A stretch of DNA of 64,000 nucleotides from Cymbomonas tetramitiformis (GCA_001247695.2 LGRX02027000.1:1-64000), one strand, 5' to 3'. Counted from the first letter of the stretch, positions 10,943 through 20,689 are shown. Notes: generated by a model not told the origin, from the sequence alone. A program made the numbers and translations.

Positions 10943-12872
10943 TGGCAGAGAGCTTAGCCGCAGACAGGCACGCTGGTACATGGATCTGGTGGAGGTGGGA
11001 GTCCCGAGAATGGAGTACATCAAAGGAGCGCTGCTGCTGGTACCGGACGCCCTGTCCAGAAGACCCGACTTCAAAGACAAGGACGTGCGTGAGGGGTTGA
11101 AGGAGGCGGGGGTGATCGACCCCACCTCAGATCTGCCGAAAGACCCCCTGGCAACGCTGGAGTCTGAATGCTTCTCCAGCTCACCACCCGCAGCTCATCC
11201 CCACTGGGCCCAGACTGTTGACTGTTGGCTCTCAGCAGTGGAGACCCTCTCCGTGGCGGAACAGGCCATGGACATGGGGGAGACCATCGCTCTCGTTAAC
11301 CCGAAGCTCTATAAGGGAATGAAGGAGGATCACCTCGACTTCGACATGCCCGACTGGCCTGCAGCTGATAGCGCGAAGCCAGTAGAAGCTCCACACGAAC
11401 CCCCTGACAGAGCTCCACCCCAGATAAGGATAACGAGGAGTATGTCACGCGCTGGGAAGGCCTCTACGACCCCAGCGCCTCCGCAGTTGGCGTCACCGAA
11501 GACGCGAACGCCTACGTCACGAGCTGACGCATCGGAGGCGCCCAATGAGAAGGTGCCAGCGAGCTCACCAACCCCGCAGCAGGCGCCCCAACAGTCAACT
11601 CCATCCCCGGTCCTTCACCCACAAAAACGGCAGGCTCCCCCAGAGGACTCACAGAATTGGCGTGTCCGAGCAGAGTACTCCTCGAAGTACGCCGAGAAAT
11701 TTGGACCCTTCGATGTGGACGCCTGTTGTGACTTTGGCGGCCGCAACAGACAGGCGGATAGATTCTGGACAGACTGCCTTTCAGAGAAATGGAGGGGCCT
11801 TCGGGTTTGGTGTAACCCTCCATACAACTCCAAGCACATTACTGTGGAGGCGATCTTGAACAAGTATATCGCAGAATGGAAGGCAGACCCAGAGAACACC
11901 TCAGCAGTCTTCGTTCTACCAGATCACCAGTCCAAGCTCCCCGCGTGGCGCAAACTTTTCAGAAAGGCCAATATGCAGATTGTGGAGGTCATCCCTACTC
12001 ACGATGACAAGGGCGAGCCCAATCAGTTCTTCGAGAACCCAGATGGGAGGGCCTTCGACCTTCGCTGGCCTGTTCTGATAGTACACGCCCCTCCCGCCAA
12101 ACCACAACCAGCACGCGTGAGGCATCCGCGAACAGCCCCCGCTGTGATAAGGACAGGTGAGGCAGCAGACTTCAGAGACGCAGCCTCCCAGCAGTCGGAC
12201 TCAAAGTTCCTGCGTGCGTTGAAAGCGGAGTACACCCGAGAGGGGACACTTCGTTCACTAAGAGAGAAAGTGAAGGCGGCACCACACCAATGCCTACAGG
12301 ACTTCAGGCTAGTGGGTGAAGTGGTTTGGAGGACCGCAGCAGGGAGATATCAGTTGGTGCTGGGGGAGGACTCTCCACTTCGAGAAGTAGTGATTCGTCA
12401 TGCTCATGAGTCATTGTCCTCGGGTCACACTGGGCGAGACAAGACTCTGGAGAGGGTGCTGCGACGCTTCTATTGGCGTGGTGCCGCGGAAGATGTGGGC
12501 ACCTGGGTTGCATCCTGCGCAGTGTGCCAATCAGTGAGGCCGCGGGGAACTTACCCGGATGGGTTGCTAAACCCTCACAGCATCCCGAACAGGCCATGGC
12601 AGGATGTCGCGGTGGACTTCGTCACCGGCCTGCCGGTATCAGAGAGAGGCAATGACGCTTTCGTGGCCTTCACTTGCAAGCTGACGAAGATGGTCCACGT
12701 TGTGCCGATGAACTTCGGCGACAGCTCCGCAGCTGTGGTGGCCAGAATCTACTTTGACTCGGTGTGGCGCTTACATGGCGCGCCTATGAAGATTGTCTCT
12801 GATCGTGACCCACGATTTCAAGATGCTTTCTGGCAGGAACTCATGAGACTGATGGGTGTGAAAGTGGCTCGT
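10943..12872 (+). pseudogene. R1 pol, adenine-MTase domain and integrase N-part
   Basis: In order: the connector ending in DALSRRPDF, a low-complexity linker, a phage-Dam-like methyltransferase domain (FGPFDVDACCDFGGRNRQADRF; VWCNPPYNS), the integrase H2C2 zinc domain (HAHES...CAVCQSVRP) and the integrase core to VSDRDPRFQDAFWQELMRLMGVKVAR. It then ends abruptly, and the last residues before the stop are encoded by AT-rich viral DNA. The remaining integrase, chromodomain and cytosine methyltransferase seen in R2 are absent. Confidence 0.88.
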
Positions 12873-13252
12873 GCTTTATTATCGTAACTAAATGCATAGG
12901 CTGAATTTGCAGCTAAAGCATATTTTTTTTGAGTAGGATTATCAAATTTAATTGTATTTTTTCCAAGAAAATTATTTATTGCTTGATTTGGAATATTTTT
13001 GAAATCTGCATGTATTGCATTCAATAGTTCCGCCGTTTGTTTCTTTATTTTTTGGGATGTAAAATCATTATTTTTAATTTTTGGAATTCTCTCAAACGGC
13101 GTGGAATCTTTGTTATTACTTTTATTATTTTCTATTTTTTCCAAAAAAATATTTTCAAATTTAAAATCATTACTTTTGAAATTGGTGTCATCTACAATTT
13201 TCGCTTTTTGACAAAATATATTTGAAGGATTATTATCACAAAATGTATTCAT
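12873..13252 (-). CDS. Partial AT-rich ORF of unknown function at the viral/R1 junction
   Basis: The first about 127 codons (MNTFCDNNPSNIF...) of a lysine/asparagine-rich protein run leftward and are cut where R1 begins; the ORF continues accidentally in R1 antisense. Codon use matches the neighbouring viral genes. The stretch LLNAIHADF...ALAANSAYAFSYDN looks folded, but I do not recognise it. It sits outside the TIR of element 2, so it is a remnant of another viral fragment. Start with MNT resembles the terminal-cassette proteins, but the conserved leader is absent. Confidence 0.5.
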
Positions 13253-13313
13253 AAATTATTAAATTGATAATTTCATTTTAATATAAATTTCCCCGAACAA
13301 ATGTTTTCGAGAC

Positions 13314-13586
13314 AAGTAGTATACTACCGATTATAACGCCCCCCCAAAACCCTAAAGACGATAATAAATGATTAATAAATACAAGAGAAAACCCTAAAGA
13401 AATAATTACGTAATAAATAGGGAATAAATTACGTGATTAAATGTGAGTACGATAAAAAATAAATAAAAAATCTACAATAAAAAATAAATAAAAAAATCTA
13501 CAATAAAAAGATAAAGATAAAATTGAAAGTAAATAAAAAGTAAATTAATTAATGTTTCAATAAGATATATGTTAATTGTTCTTAAA
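13314..13586. repeat. Terminal repeat of element 2
   Basis: About 273 bp of A/T-rich sequence. Beyond the terminal motif it contains AAAACCCTAAAGACGATAATAAATG and AATTACGTAATAAAT, and ends in TTAATTGTTCTTAAATCATT beside the terminal gene. It matches 39,701-39,971 closely and the TIRs of element 1 in blocks. The opposite end of element 2 is not in the window. Confidence 0.8.
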
Positions 13587-14027
13587 TCATTTCACCATTT
13601 TTAAAGATATGATATTTACCCATTCAACATATGCCGAATATTCTTTTTCATCTTCATTTTCAATATTTAAATCATAGAATTGTTTAGTTTTAATATGTGT
13701 AGGGGAGTCCTTGTGTTTAGAATCCAAATAATGTCTATGATACCCTTTTTCATTTATTCCATTATTTATGTCTTCATAACCTTTCTTTGTAATTTTTGTT
13801 AATATTTTTGTAAATGAGGTATCCATCCAAAAATCACAACAACCTTCATTTTTTTCGGGGTCAACTTTGACAATCCTTGGTTTGACATATATCAATTCAC
13901 AAAGAATGTTTTGAGATTCTTCTTCATGCCTTTCTTTGAGTAAATTGCAAAATTTCAAATACTCATCACTCGATAATTTTGTTTTAACTTCGTCAACAAG
14001 ATTTTGAATATCATGTGAAGTATTCAT
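13587..14027 (-). CDS. Variable terminal-cassette protein, 146 aa (element 2)
   Basis: Unrecognised acidic/lysine-rich protein beginning MNTSHDIQNLVDEVKTKL with no clear domain, signal or membrane segment. It is placed between the conserved leader (14,028-14,115) and the TIR. The sequence body is unrelated to the genes found in the same slot of the other three ends (17,052, 38,696, 39,972), although all four start with MNT and end within the same tail sequence. Position suggests exchangeable cargo; function is unknown. Confidence 0.7.
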   Translation of the reverse strand: MNTSHDIQNLVDEVKTKLSSDEYLKFCNLLKERHEEESQNILCELIYVKPRIVKVDPEKNEGCCDFWMDTSFTKILTKITKKGYEDINNGINEKGYHRHYLDSKHKDSPTHIKTKQFYDLNIENEDEKEYSAYVEWVNIISLKMVK

Positions 14028-14115
14028 CTTGCTTTGTTTACACTATTGAGTTACACTCTTTAAGTGGATTTTATTTTTTGAGGTTTTTTGTCCCCCCTGA
14101 AAAAACCGAAGAAAT
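14028..14115 (-). promoter_or_regulatory. Conserved leader of the terminal cassette (element 2)
   Basis: The block contains AATTTCTTCGGTTTTTTCAG, a run of G, CCTCAAAAAA, AAATCCACTTAAAGAGTGTA and AGTGTAAACAAAGCAAG just before the ATG. The same block precedes the terminal gene at 17,532-17,620, 38,609-38,695 and 40,353-40,439. Likely promoter/5' leader and recombination homology. Confidence 0.65.
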
Positions 14116-14334
14116 TCACACAATTAAATTAAAAGGAAATCTTGCAGGTCCTCGATTGTTATTATTTGTTGGTGAATTTGCAATAGGTCGTGATGTCACT
14201 TGTGGTGATTGAATATTTGCAGATTTAATTAACTTTTTCTTTTTGGAATATTTTTTACGAGGTTTCGTGCCTTTTTTGGAATGATATTCGTTGGCACATT
14301 TTTTTAATGTTTCGTTCCATTCAGCACGAGTCAT
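14116..14334 (-). CDS. Small basic conserved PLV protein, 72 aa (element 2)
   Basis: MTRAEWNETLKKCANEYHSK followed by a lysine-rich tract and ending ARFPFNLIV. I chose the ATG at 14,334 rather than an upstream one because the element 3 copy only supports this start and a TATA-like run precedes it. Three near-identical copies occur in the window (also 38,390 and 40,440). A basic nucleic-acid-binding role is possible; no family recognised. Confidence 0.75.
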   Translation of the reverse strand: MTRAEWNETLKKCANEYHSKKGTKPRKKYSKKKKLIKSANIQSPQVTSRPIANSPTNNNNRGPARFPFNLIV

Positions 14335-14362
14335 AAATGTGTATATATTAATATATATTTTT

Positions 14363-15037
14363 TTATGGTTGATTAGCTCTACTTGCACGTTGTCCTCTTG
14401 TATACATTTGCGGACTTGCTTCTTCTTCTATAATTTCCACACCACTAATATCATCATCGTCATCATCAATATCTAAACGTGCAGGGCTAAGGGAATCTTT
14501 TTTAGCTGAATTGAATAATGCTTGTCTTACTAAAGGGGTTCTTCGTCCAGATTCACCTTGATTTTGGGGTGTGTTAAACGGAGATGAAGCTTGTAATAAC
14601 ATAGGATTTGGAATAATTATTCCGGAAGGTCCAGATTCTCCTTGATTTATTGGAGTTGGTGACAAACTTTCTAGATATTTAACATCGTCATCATGTTCCA
14701 AATCAGGTGATACATAACTTCTTGGAGTTTCTACATCAGATTCACTTAAATCAGCAAACCTTTGTAAATTGTCCGCTCTTGTATATTTTCCCGGAACAAA
14801 AACATTGACATCACTTCTTTTTAAATTTTGAATCAAATCAACTGAATTTATCAAAGGACTTTGAGAAATAGAAGTATAGAATTCAACACTATTTTGAGAA
14901 GGAGCGGTCATAGCATAATTGTTAGAAGCTAATTTAGAATATCCTTGAAATATTGATTTATTAGATGCAGCATTTCTAAAGCCTAATTCATTTAGACAAT
15001 ATTGTTTAACAATATCATCAGTCAATATCTTTCTCAT
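14363..15037 (-). CDS. Conserved PLV protein of unknown function, 224 aa (element 2)
   Basis: Starts MRKILTDDIVKQYCLNELGF. The N-terminal about 110 residues look folded, followed by a serine/proline/aspartate-rich disordered half with a run of aspartates (DIDDDDDDISGVEIIEEE) and a basic end (RGQRASRANQP). Homologues at 37,750 (203 aa) and 40,683 (222 aa) share the N-terminal half, but the C-terminal tail varies. Possibly a virion or DNA-associated protein; no domain recognised. Confidence 0.75.
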   Translation of the reverse strand: MRKILTDDIVKQYCLNELGFRNAASNKSIFQGYSKLASNNYAMTAPSQNSVEFYTSISQSPLINSVDLIQNLKRSDVNVFVPGKYTRADNLQRFADLSESDVETPRSYVSPDLEHDDDVKYLESLSPTPINQGESGPSGIIIPNPMLLQASSPFNTPQNQGESGRRTPLVRQALFNSAKKDSLSPARLDIDDDDDDISGVEIIEEEASPQMYTRGQRASRANQP

Positions 15038-15061
15038 ATATTTTATAATATTACATATATA

Positions 15062-15259
15062 TTAATTGTTTCGTCTATTTTGTTGTCTATCCGCTGGATG
15101 AGGTGGTCTTAAAATTCTTCCATACCGCCTTAATTGATGACGAGCTTTACATTGAATTTTATTTCCAAGCGGACGACCTGAGGGTGCAGGGTCTTTATAT
15201 CCACAATAAATATTATTATTCAGCCTTCGTTGAGCTTGTGTTTGATTAGCTCTTACCAT
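15062..15259 (-). CDS. Small conserved PLV protein, 65 aa (element 2)
   Basis: Start chosen at MVRANQTQAQRRLNNN (15,259) because the upstream in-frame codons overlap the integrase end and are hydrophobic junk. It contains YCGYKDPAPSGRPLG and a C-terminal QLRRYGRI with two cysteines. Short proteins with a CG...P.G...G...QC...RRYG pattern occur in large and mid-size DNA viruses (from memory). Copies at 37,528 and 41,376 are identical at protein level. Confidence 0.7.
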   Translation of the reverse strand: MVRANQTQAQRRLNNNIYCGYKDPAPSGRPLGNKIQCKARHQLRRYGRILRPPHPADRQQNRRNN

Positions 15260-15288
15260 GACAATATATATAATACAATCGATAAAAA

Positions 15289-16446
15289 TCATCGTAAATC
15301 AATTTCCGTTTCATTATCTTTATTATTTTTATTTTGACTTCTTGTCCTTTTAGATATTCGATTAGAAGATGAGACACCTTCTTTCCTAAGAGTTCTTTCT
15401 TTTTTATTTTGTTTAGAAACCAATTCAGAAACTGTAGGTTCATCAGTGGATTTCTTATTATTAGAATTGTTACCTTTGACTTCCAATAATTCGCGTGGTT
15501 TATACCGACGTGCCAAAGTTTCTTTACCGTCTTCGATGATATAACTCAATCCTTTCATAGATTTTACTTTATATATTTTTGTCGACCATCGTTGAGATTC
15601 TTTATCAAACGTTTTAGTTTTAATTTTAATCCTAACTTTATCACCCGGTTTTATATCTATTTTTTCAAGAAGCTTAGTCAATTTATTCCTTTTCAATAAA
15701 ATATTTCTGATGGTCTTTGTTAGGTTCATATTATCAGGAGTTGATTTATCGATATTTGCAGAATTTTGTGTACTATTATAATTTTTGACAACAGAATCCA
15801 AATAATCAATCCAGTTTACGGTGTCTTTACTTTTTTCTATTTTTTTAAATTTCAATTTTAATGTTCTATTGAATCTTTCTATCATACCCATAGTAGTATG
15901 GTCTTCGGTTTCATTTAAATAATGCTCAATATTGTTGTCCTTTAATAATTTTTTCATAGATTTATTTGTAAATTCTACACCATTGTCCGTAGTCAATACA
16001 TTCATTTTTGAATCTTTTATTAACTTTTTAAAAGCAGGAATTATTCCTTCAGCAGAATCAATGTTTTTGTTATTTTTGTCTTTAACAGTTTTTGATTTTA
16101 ATGGATATGCATAAGCCTTTCGTGTATTGATATTGATAGCCGTCAATATAACGGAGTAGCCTCTATTTTGTTTTTTGAATTCAGGAATAAATGCTAAATC
16201 AGCCTGAACATAATTCTTGTTAGGGTCTTTACCGTAAATAGGAAATAACTCTTTTCTATTGATTTTCTTTTTTTGAGAAAATGTTTGATTGACTTCAGTT
16301 TTTTCTATAGCTTCCTTGACTTGTTTTTGTGTGACTTTATAACCAAGAGATTTTAATTTGGCCGTAAATGGTGATACGGCACTTAGTCCTATTTCAGGAT
16401 TCAGATAAAAGTCTTGTATTTGTTTTTCAGTGATTGACTTGCTCAT
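15289..16446 (-). CDS. Retroviral-type DDE integrase, 385 aa (element 2)
   Basis: Catalyses insertion of the PLV/Polinton DNA. The rve core has the triad D83 (QADLAF), D154 (TTDNG) and E190 (MIERFNRT), with 35 residues between the last two. An N-terminal helical segment precedes it. A C-terminal SH3/chromo-like part (KPGDKVRIKIK...YKPRELLEV) follows, then a basic tail. It lies directly after polB (ATG 2 bases beyond the polB stop) and overlaps the next small ORF region. The frame is intact, unlike the element 3 copy. Confidence 0.92.
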   Translation of the reverse strand: MSKSITEKQIQDFYLNPEIGLSAVSPFTAKLKSLGYKVTQKQVKEAIEKTEVNQTFSQKKKINRKELFPIYGKDPNKNYVQADLAFIPEFKKQNRGYSVILTAININTRKAYAYPLKSKTVKDKNNKNIDSAEGIIPAFKKLIKDSKMNVLTTDNGVEFTNKSMKKLLKDNNIEHYLNETEDHTTMGMIERFNRTLKLKFKKIEKSKDTVNWIDYLDSVVKNYNSTQNSANIDKSTPDNMNLTKTIRNILLKRNKLTKLLEKIDIKPGDKVRIKIKTKTFDKESQRWSTKIYKVKSMKGLSYIIEDGKETLARRYKPRELLEVKGNNSNNKKSTDEPTVSELVSKQNKKERTLRKEGVSSSNRISKRTRSQNKNNKDNETEIDLR

Positions 16447-16448
16447 TA

Positions 16449-16780
16449 TTATAAAGGAATATCTTTATGTCCCCAAGGTAAAATATTGAATTTGTCCCAC
16501 TGAATGTATCCTTTATCATAATTTAATGAAAATGATTTTGTTTCGCTTCGTGTTTCTATACCAAGAGCTGCATAATGTTTGTTTTCATAAATTTTTCTTG
16601 GTTTTCTAAGAACATCGTATTTTAATTCCACAATTTTTTCGTGATTGTATAAAATGATATCTTTGATTTCTTCATGATTGATACTTTGAGAATTTTCATA
16701 ATTTAATGGAAATCCTTTTACCTTAGTCATTGTTGTTCCGTTATCAAATTTTAATGAATATGATTTAGGTGCTGTTGATA
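16449..16780 (-). pseudogene. polB C-terminal fragment (element 2)
   Basis: The last about 110 codons of the family B DNA polymerase (STAPKSYSLKFDNG...ILPWGHKDIPL), nearly identical to element 3. The rest is missing: the sequence changes to the TIR of element 1 at 16,781. No active-site motif is left. Confidence 0.9.
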
Positions 16781-17051
16781 GTAGTAGAGTACCGACTATA
16801 GCGTACCATTTATATAAACAAAATAACTAACTAATAAATACAAGAAATAATTACGTAATAAATTGAGAATAAATTACGTGATTAAATGTGTATACAATAA
16901 AAAATAAATAAAAAATCTACAATAAAAATAAAAATAATAAATGTAAAATAAAAACAAAATATAAAAGATAAAGATTAAAACTTATAAGTAAATGAAAAGT
17001 AAATATTGATTAAGTTTTCAATAAGTTATATGTTAATTGTTCTTAAATCAT
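16781..17051. repeat. Left TIR of element 1 (outer block)
   Basis: About 270 bp, almost identical to the reverse complement of 39,437-39,700. Contains paired TTACGTAATAAAT and AATAAATTACGTGATTAAATG motifs. It ends at the stop of the terminal gene; homology between the two ends resumes only after that gene, in the leader. Confidence 0.9.
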
Positions 17052-17531
17052 TTATTCATCATCACTTTCTTCATCATTACTTTCTTCATCACTATCTTCT
17101 TCATCATCTTCACTTTCCATGTCTTCAAAACGATACACTATTATAGTATTCATCATTGTATCAACAATATCATCAAAATTAATTGAATCAATTTCAATAT
17201 CTAATTTGAGTTCTAATTCATTAATATCAAACAATAAACTATATAAACCATCATCAATACCTTCGTTTTCAAGAAACTCTCTCATTAATGTATAATCAGC
17301 ATTTTCACATACGGACCTAACGGAAATTTTACAACTTTCATATATTCTACAAGTTTTATTTGGTGCAAAAACATCAAGTTCTTCACAAGCATTTTTGATA
17401 TAGTGATAATGCTCGTAAAATCTTTTTATAATCATAAGTTCATCAAAAACATCTTTCATTTCAAGTTGATGTTTTTTATTGTAAATCAATTCTTGAAGTT
17501 CAAGAGGAAGATGATTGAATGTAGTATTCAT
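17052..17531 (-). CDS. Variable terminal-cassette protein, 159 aa (element 1 left)
   Basis: MNTTFNHLPLELQELIYNKK start; the opening PLELQELIYNKK resembles an F-box-like LPxEL...I segment, but this is weak. The C-terminus is a long acidic tail (ESEDDEEDSDEESNDEESDD). No membrane segment. It occupies the same TIR-internal slot as the unrelated RING-like gene at the right end. If the F-box reading is right, both ends of element 1 would carry ubiquitin-pathway-like proteins; that is inference. Confidence 0.7.
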   Translation of the reverse strand: MNTTFNHLPLELQELIYNKKHQLEMKDVFDELMIIKRFYEHYHYIKNACEELDVFAPNKTCRIYESCKISVRSVCENADYTLMREFLENEGIDDGLYSLLFDINELELKLDIEIDSINFDDIVDTMMNTIIVYRFEDMESEDDEEDSDEESNDEESDDE

Positions 17532-17620
17532 GGTTGATTGTTTACACTATTGAGTTACACTCTTTGAGTGGATTTTATTTTTTTGAGGTTTTTTGTCCCC
17601 CTGAAAAAACCGAAGAAATT
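17532..17620 (-). promoter_or_regulatory. Conserved leader of the terminal cassette (element 1 left)
   Basis: Same block as 14,028-14,115 (AATTTCTTCGGTTTTTTCAG ... TCCACTCAAAGAGTGTAACT ... TGTAAACAATCAACC), forming an inner inverted-repeat pair with 38,609-38,695. Confidence 0.65.
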
Positions 17621-17625
17621 TATTA

Positions 17626-17955
17626 CTAAATATACGGTATACGTATCAATTCCAATACAAAACGTAAAGTGTTATTTGCAAATTGTTCACCGGAAATGTC
17701 CGTTATTCTTAACTCAACTTCGTCATCAGCTTCAATATAATTTACACTTGAATTTAATGTAAATCTTTTTGCTTTTGTGGTATTGACCGTTATCGTTGAA
17801 CATCTCAAAAGATATTCCGTACCAATCTTTGGTTGAATTGAAGTATCGGCGTGTGTTATCTTGAACTTGATATCGTCTGTACCATCAGTAGCTATAGTAG
17901 CAAAATCCAAGTAAATAATGAAACTATCATTAGGAAATTGTTCGTATATTTTCAT
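17626..17955 (-). CDS. Beta-rich small protein, possible C-terminal part of the adjacent spike
   Basis: 109 aa, MKIYEQFPNDSFIIYLDFAT..., mostly alternating hydrophobic strands, no cysteine-rich or membrane segment. Its ATG overlaps the end of the 306-aa spike-like ORF by 26 nt in the +1 frame. It could be a separate gene with an overlapping start, or the displaced C-terminal head of that spike after a frameshift at an A-rich stretch. No homologue in the window to decide. Confidence 0.6.
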   Translation of the reverse strand: MKIYEQFPNDSFIIYLDFATIATDGTDDIKFKITHADTSIQPKIGTEYLLRCSTITVNTTKAKRFTLNSSVNYIEADDEVELRITDISGEQFANNTLRFVLELIRIPYI

Positions 17956-18850
17956 TTCCGGGTGCTGAAAGCGTAGTTACTCTTGAAATTTCTTCATAAT
18001 TCAATTCTTTATTTACTTTCAAAATATTTATATCCGCGAAAGGAGTTTGAACAGTATCAGCTTTTATTAAATTAGCACCTCGGATATCACCTAACATATT
18101 AATTCTAAAAAATGCATTTGATGGTATATCAGGTCGTTTTCGAAACTGCAAAGCATACACTGAATCAACTGCTGCTTCATCAACCAGTGATGTATTCAAA
18201 TCTATAAATGTTGAATTAGCAGATTTTGGCCCTTGTAATTCTAAATTTGTCTTGGAACCTAATTGTGCATTAATTATAATGTTATTGCATTCTATATCAT
18301 TACATCCTATTATATCACCTTTCATATTGATACTAAAAAATTTAGGTACAGCTGAATCAGGTTTCGTTTGAAAATTTATAAAATATATCGTTGAAACACT
18401 CGATAAATCTACACCTGAGGTATTTAAACTTATGAAACTATTACCTGATGTTTTATTTCCAAATAAATCAAGATTTGTGGTATTATCTGGTGCGACCAGT
18501 TCTGTTTTTCCATTGATTTTTGCATCACCGTTTACTATCAAACCGAAAGTTGTATTTACTTGCAGTTCACTGCCTGTAACGATTATAACACTATGATCAG
18601 TTCCATCCTTCAATTCAATTTGTGCCTTTCCATTATTTAAAATATTTTTCAAATATCGAAAATTTATAATTGAAGTATTCAAAACGTCTCTGCCGTATAG
18701 ATTGTTTACGTATACGTCACCAACTGTCCTTTCTATATCATTACCACCGGGTAGGTTTTGCCACTTAGTAGACCCCCCAGTTGGAGCATTTCCATTTACC
18801 GTATTACATTGTATATTTTTACAAACAATATCATTTCCAAAAGAAGACAT
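17930..18850 (-). CDS. Spike/fibre-like protein with MSSFGN tag, 306 aa
   Basis: Begins MSSFGNDIVCKNIQCNTVNG and continues with repeated beta-strand units (NLDLFGNKTSGNSFISLNTSGVDLSSV and NLELQGPKSANSTFIDLNTSLVDEAAV are internal repeats). This is typical of fibrous trimeric virion proteins. It shares its first residues with 18,870-20,663 and 20,690-21,034 but not its body. A TATA-like run lies just upstream of the ATG. The C-terminus may have been lost to a frameshift (see 17,626-17,955). Confidence 0.75.
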   Translation of the reverse strand: MSSFGNDIVCKNIQCNTVNGNAPTGGSTKWQNLPGGNDIERTVGDVYVNNLYGRDVLNTSIINFRYLKNILNNGKAQIELKDGTDHSVIIVTGSELQVNTTFGLIVNGDAKINGKTELVAPDNTTNLDLFGNKTSGNSFISLNTSGVDLSSVSTIYFINFQTKPDSAVPKFFSINMKGDIIGCNDIECNNIIINAQLGSKTNLELQGPKSANSTFIDLNTSLVDEAAVDSVYALQFRKRPDIPSNAFFRINMLGDIRGANLIKADTVQTPFADINILKVNKELNYEEISRVTTLSAPGNENIRTIS

Positions 18851-18869
18851 CTGATATATATATATTAAA

Positions 18870-20663
18870 TCACAATTTAAAATCAGGTTTAATCCAAACC
18901 AATAATCCTGAACCCGAGATTGTTACAACTTTACTTTCCATACATACACCGATAATTCCAACATTATTTGTAGTGATTTGTGAAGAATTGACTGACCCTC
19001 CCGGTGCACAACCCAACATTTGACCTTTGACATAACTTCCATCAATAGCTTTACAAGTTGTGAATCCTTTTGTACAAACGAAACAAGAATTTCCGGTTGT
19101 TGAATTTTGAACACAAACTCCAATAGGCATACAATTTTGATTAGATTGACTTGCCGAAGCTGCATATATTTTTACACCATTTACATCTGAAAAATCATCA
19201 GAAAATTGAACAATATCTCCAGCATTTATTGTAGCTCCGGTATTATTTACAAAAGTAAATACATCACCTGTATGAGGAACCGGACTTGTGGGTAATGTTG
19301 CCGTATATGCATTTGTCAAACCTGTCAAAGGAATTCCTAAGGTCGTCAATGATGATGTTGGGGTTGTATATGCCCAGTCTATGCTACTTACAAGTCGTAT
19401 AGCACTACAATCCAAATCTCCGCTTAAATTAATGTTATTTCCAGAATTACCGACAGCCAAAACTTGACTTAATGAACCAATACTTCCATTATTAATAGCA
19501 CCAGATTTTATTTCACCGGAAACTGAATCATAATACAATTGTAAATTTTCTAATGTCACATCAGGACTTGGTCTTATAGGTTTTACCGTAAATGAACTTG
19601 GATTTACAGAATTTAATTCAACACCGGTTGCATTTATACAAATAGTATTGTTGACAGACGAAGTTCCTCCGGTATTCTTATTAGCATATGAACCTAATGA
19701 CACTGAATTTAGACCACTAAAAACTTCGCCTGCAAATCTTCCTACAGAAACAGATTCCACACCGGCGTTACTTTGTCCGGAATCATCTCCTAAATTTACC
19801 GAATAATTCCCAGCTTGGTCATATCCACTACCTGAACCTAAAGCCAAAACATCAATTCCACAACCGAATGAACCAGCATTTCTGCCTATTAATATTGCGC
19901 GTTGTGCATTTATATATCCGTCATCATTTGTTGTTTCACCAATACGAATTTTAGCATCTTGAGTACCGCCTCTAATCCTAATTAAAGCACCATCAATTTC
20001 ATCTTGATTTATCGTAAATTTTCCAGTTCCGGTAAAAGAAATATCATTCGTTGTAGTTGTACTTCCTTGGTCGGTAACAGATTGTAAATTTTGGTTAGCC
20101 CCGGAAGGCAAGTTTTGAAGCAAAGAACCGTCACCAATAAATTTTCCAGAATTCAAAGTGATATCACCGGTGTTTAAAATCAAAGGACCATCATTAAGGA
20201 GCACACCTGCTCCAAGTGGTTCTACATTCAATGTGGTTTGCATAAATGACCATTCATTTATACCATTGTCTCCTATTTTTAATCTTGTTTGAGGAACAGG
20301 GTCTAAAGATTTAATTTCAAAAGAACTATCAAGTTCATCCAAACCTATAGAAAATTTTGATTTACTTGCAGGATTGTTCAAAATGAAATCATAAAAATTG
20401 ATATTATTAACCAAATTTAAATCACCATCAGTTTGTAATTTCATGAATTCTCTTTGATTATTTACATCTGAATTATCAATAAAATCAATATCATTTTGAT
20501 ATAAAAAATCTGAAGCCATATGAATTGTTTGACAAGGGTTTGAATTATCACCTATTTGATTTACATTTATTTGATTAATTGTTAAAGGGTCAGGAACATT
20601 TGTAGATGGAGTTTGTTTACCATTAAATGTACTTGCAACTACATTATTTCCAAATGAAGACAT
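18870..20663 (-). CDS. Large spike/fibre-like protein with MSSFGN tag, 597 aa
   Basis: Begins MSSFGNNVVASTFNG, then beta-strand-rich repeats. The middle has YadA-head-like repeats (NSVSLGSYANKN; VESVSVGRFAGEVFSGLNSV), as in trimeric adhesins and phage tail fibres. The C-terminal third (GDVFTFVNNTGATINAGDIVQF ... IIGVCMES) contains several cysteines and a compact beta domain. Likely the host-recognition spike. Intact frame of nearly 600 codons, in contrast to the capsid genes nearby. Confidence 0.8.
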   Translation of the reverse strand: MSSFGNNVVASTFNGKQTPSTNVPDPLTINQINVNQIGDNSNPCQTIHMASDFLYQNDIDFIDNSDVNNQREFMKLQTDGDLNLVNNINFYDFILNNPASKSKFSIGLDELDSSFEIKSLDPVPQTRLKIGDNGINEWSFMQTTLNVEPLGAGVLLNDGPLILNTGDITLNSGKFIGDGSLLQNLPSGANQNLQSVTDQGSTTTTNDISFTGTGKFTINQDEIDGALIRIRGGTQDAKIRIGETTNDDGYINAQRAILIGRNAGSFGCGIDVLALGSGSGYDQAGNYSVNLGDDSGQSNAGVESVSVGRFAGEVFSGLNSVSLGSYANKNTGGTSSVNNTICINATGVELNSVNPSSFTVKPIRPSPDVTLENLQLYYDSVSGEIKSGAINNGSIGSLSQVLAVGNSGNNINLSGDLDCSAIRLVSSIDWAYTTPTSSLTTLGIPLTGLTNAYTATLPTSPVPHTGDVFTFVNNTGATINAGDIVQFSDDFSDVNGVKIYAASASQSNQNCMPIGVCVQNSTTGNSCFVCTKGFTTCKAIDGSYVKGQMLGCAPGGSVNSSQITTNNVGIIGVCMESKVVTISGSGLLVWIKPDFKL

Positions 20664-20689
20664 TATATATCATAACACAAGTTTTAAAT

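Larger units (their letters stand above)
620..12872 (+). mobile_element. Ty3/gypsy chromovirus copy R1, truncated and interrupted
   Basis: The pieces 620-2,295, 4,820-8,852 and 10,943-12,872 align collinearly with the retroelement at 48.4-63.5 kb (R2). Together they cover gag from its middle, protease, RT, RNase H, an adenine-methyltransferase domain and the first part of integrase. The 5' part of gag and the 5' LTR are missing, replaced by satellite. The 3' part is cut in the integrase core by AT-rich viral DNA at about 12,872. Two DNA transposons split it. It cannot be autonomous. Confidence 0.9.
13314..16780 (-). mobile_element. PLV element 2: integrase-side end only
   Basis: Starts with the family terminus AGTAGTATACTACCGATTATA and carries TIR, variable terminal gene, leader, three small conserved genes, integrase and the last about 110 codons of polB, all pointing left. 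It stops in polB at 16,780, exactly where the TIR of element 1 begins. The shared part is nearly identical to element 3 (39.7-43.1 kb) except for the terminal gene. Confidence 0.88.
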
